This document shows positions 63,649 through 64,000 of a stretch of DNA of 64,000 bases, piece after piece. Each line of letters begins with the position of its first letter. Position 1 is the first letter of the stretch. This DNA comes from Rhodocyclales bacterium GT-UBC (lineage in GTDB: Bacteria > Pseudomonadota > Gammaproteobacteria > Burkholderiales > Rhodocyclaceae). Under the pieces are notes generated by a model. That model was not told the DNA's origin, ran no database searches, and saw only the letters and a list, made by a program, of their open reading frames with translations. The position numbers and the translations under genes were made by a program. The stretch is taken from contig QXPY01000007.1 of NCBI GenBank assembly GCA_003583745.1, positions 62,001 to 126,000 of the forward strand, given 5' to 3'.

Positions 63649-64000
63649 TCAAAGCCTCAACATTTCAATAATGCTCTGTATTTCCCCGCGTAATCCGCTT
63701 TGCATTTTGAGAATCTCCGATTTATCGGTAACGCCCGACTCTTCATTGCTCCCATCATCCAGCCGATTACGCGCACCACTAATTGTAAAACCCTGATTAT
63801 AAAGAAGCTCACGTATTCTACGCACCAACAAAACTTCGTGATGCTGATAATAACGACGATTCCCCCGGCGCTTTACTGGCTTGAGTTGATTAAACTCCTG
63901 CTCCCAATAACGCAGCACGTGTGGCTTTACGCCGCATAACTCGCTAACTTCCCCAATCGTAAAATAACGTTTGGCGGGAATAGGCGGAAGCTCTTCTGCC
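63649..64000 (-). CDS. MerR family transcriptional regulator (partial, 5' end beyond window)
   Basis: The frame is open to the window edge and encodes at least 117 residues; the true start is outside. The helix-turn-helix is visible in YFTIGEVSELCGVKPHVLRYWEQEF, shown in two parts (YFTIGEVSELCGV and PHVLRYWEQEF), followed by RRGNRRYYQHHEVLLVRRI. There are no C-terminal cysteines for metal sensing. In betaproteobacteria a MerR gene of this kind follows pheT-ihfA and precedes tRNA-Pro, as here. The inducer is unknown. Confidence 0.88.
   Translation of the reverse strand, partial: AEELPPIPAKRYFTIGEVSELCGVKPHVLRYWEQEFNQLKPVKRRGNRRYYQHHEVLLVRRIRELLYNQGFTISGARNRLDDGSNEESGVTDKSEILKMQSGLRGEIQSIIEMLRL

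Overview
The window looks like chromosomal DNA of a betaproteobacterium, most likely of the Rhodocyclaceae (Dechloromonas/Azonexus type). The basis is gene order and content: a PrsK-PrsR-PrsT (PEP-CTERM/exosortase) locus, the rimP-nusA-infB-rbfA-truB-rpsO-pnp string, the trpS-scpA-scpB-rluB string, surE-pcm-nlpD-rpoS, and a MerR gene followed by tRNA-Pro. I see no IS element, CRISPR array, prophage or rRNA.

Region by region. 1-10.8 kb (+): end of an exopolysaccharide cluster, with an initiating sugar transferase, histidine kinase PrsK, sigma-54 type regulator PrsR, TPR lipoprotein PrsT, a nucleotide-sugar dehydrogenase, a Sel1/SLT lytic transglycosylase and a periplasmic trypsin-like protease. 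By eye this part is more AT-rich than the rest. 10.9-12.5 kb: galE (-), a 368-bp gap and tRNA-Arg/tRNA-Pro (-). 12.6-21.8 kb: dksA (+), then on the minus strand rimP-nusA-infB-rbfA-truB, rpsO and pnp, with clear intrinsic terminators and a strong promoter whose leader hairpin lies directly before rimP. 21.8-27.9 kb (-): PHP phosphatase, YciO, M50 protease, trpS, LAB_N protein, scpA, scpB, rluB, tightly packed.

27.9-33.7 kb (+): promoter, tandem glycine riboswitch, terminator, gcvT-gcvH-gcvP and two uncharacterised genes. 33.7-37.8 kb (-): GlcG/HbpS protein, DnaJ-like protein, arginase, YceH and a DEDDy exonuclease. 37.9-47.2 kb: a copper/silver efflux locus, cusRS (-) divergent from cusF-DUF2231-cusCBA (+) across a palindromic operator. 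47.2-49.7 kb: small accessory genes, including a histidine-rich exported protein and a FimV-like fragment, and an AI-2E family permease. 49.8-52.3 kb (-): rfbB-rfbA-rfbC without rfbD. 52.4-54.9 kb (-): tRNA-Ser, lysC and an HDAC-like protein. 55-59.8 kb (+): MoxR ATPase, DUF58, TgpA-type transglutaminase and mltB. 59.9-63.4 kb (-): hns-surE-pcm-nlpD-rpoS. The right edge holds tRNA-Pro(GGG) and a MerR gene cut by the window end.

Common themes are envelope polysaccharide and its regulation (PrsKRT, galE, rfb), core translation and transcription, glycine-responsive C1 metabolism, Cu(I)/Ag(I) efflux, and stationary-phase control. The least described parts are the PrsKRT locus with its co-encoded wall enzyme and protease, the leader hairpin before rimP, the extra hairpin inside the tandem glycine riboswitch, the two different CusF-type domains in one operon, and several unnamed small genes.
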